A DNA stretch of 34,008 bases from Candidatus Solincola daggyaiensis (GTDB lineage: Bacteria; Actinomycetota; Geothermincolia; Geothermincolales; RBG-13-55-18): the NCBI GenBank assembly GCA_015711825.1, contig JACVJD010000027.1:1-34008 (forward strand), written 5' to 3'. Shown piece after piece: positions 33,718 to 34,008 of the stretch. How positions within the stretch are numbered: the stretch's first letter is position 1; every line of letters begins with the position of its first letter. The position numbers and the translations under genes are program-made. The notes under the pieces are model-generated. The model worked only from the letters and a program-made list of their open reading frames with translations, was not told where the DNA came from and did not search any database.

Positions 33718-34008
33718 GTCCATCCTCTGGACCTATTCTCCCACCCACCGGTCCCGTACCGTCTTTTTTGAAAAAGGGAAATAGCTTAAAGATTTTAAAA
33801 GAGGATGATTTCATGCATTCGCCAAGCGGGGTTTAGGCGATAGAAATCGCTCAGCCCTACCATATGCGCAAAGATCAAAAAAGCAATGGTTTGTTCTCAA
33901 GCGACATCTGCGTACCCTAAGGCCAAGTCCCGTCAAGTGGTGTATTAAGAACCATCATGCCATCCCTCTCTTGATGACAGGCTAGACGGCCGCCGGTACG
34001 AGCTCCCT
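33718..34008. other. Lower-GC end region, possible insertion-sequence end
   Basis: No gene is supported. The region is clearly lower in GC than the rest, with A- and T-runs. A GCGAT/ATCGC hairpin (AGAA loop) lies at about 33838-33851. The stretch AAGTGGTGTATTAAGAACC near 33935 recalls the ends of IS256/mutator-family elements, but no transposase is readable before the edge. I treat this as tentative. Confidence 0.25.

Overview
The window is a GC-rich bacterial chromosome segment, most likely from an actinobacterium (Actinomycetota). The evidence is a gene for mIHF, the actinobacterial-type integration host factor, followed by gmk, rpoZ and coaBC, and preceded by an efp / Asp23-family / nusB / pyrimidine-operon block. 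GTG and TTG starts, frequent AGG and ATA codons and strong Shine-Dalgarno sites are common. The species cannot be named from the sequence; a deep-branching, possibly anaerobic lineage with acyl-CoA metabolism fits best, but that is inference.

Left half (1-14600), housekeeping on the + strand. efp, an Asp23/Gls24-family gene and nusB form a tight unit. After a ~430-base gap come a promoter and a compact PyrR-type RNA leader, then pyrR, pyrB, pyrC, a strongly divergent CarB-like gene, pyrK, pyrD and pyrE. carA and pyrF are absent here. The CarB-like protein sits at the usual carA-carB position. It has lost key ATP-grasp residues in both synthetase halves but keeps a well-preserved C-terminal MGS-like allosteric domain. 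A strong promoter then drives mihF-gmk-rpoZ-coaBC. A small unknown gene and a tRNA-Leu(GAG) with a clear terminator close this half.

Middle (14770-21340), mixed strands. It holds an Asp-nucleophile alpha/beta hydrolase of epoxide-hydrolase type (-), an unknown 162-residue protein (+), an acyl-CoA synthetase (-), a small protein ending in thirteen alternating histidines (+, probably leaderless) and a large DUF2207-type membrane protein (-).

Right part (21630-33670), all on the + strand. It is a cluster of acyl-CoA and redox genes: SDR, dienoyl-CoA-reductase-like flavoprotein, low-molecular-weight phosphatase, PaaG-like crotonase, zinc alcohol dehydrogenase, HAD phosphatase, a 57-residue membrane peptide, a CrtI-like FAD oxidoreductase, a leaderless TetR regulator, and two adjacent acyl-CoA dehydrogenases, one of them atypical. 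Together with the acyl-CoA synthetase and epoxide hydrolase this suggests activation and beta-oxidation-like breakdown (or remodelling) of an unusual, perhaps cyclic or polyunsaturated, acid. A GNRA-loop terminator ends the cluster. The last ~300 bases are lower in GC and may contain an insertion-sequence end.

Most noteworthy are the CarB-like probable pseudoenzyme in the pyr operon, the paired acyl-CoA dehydrogenases, the poly-(xH) protein and the compact PyrR leader.
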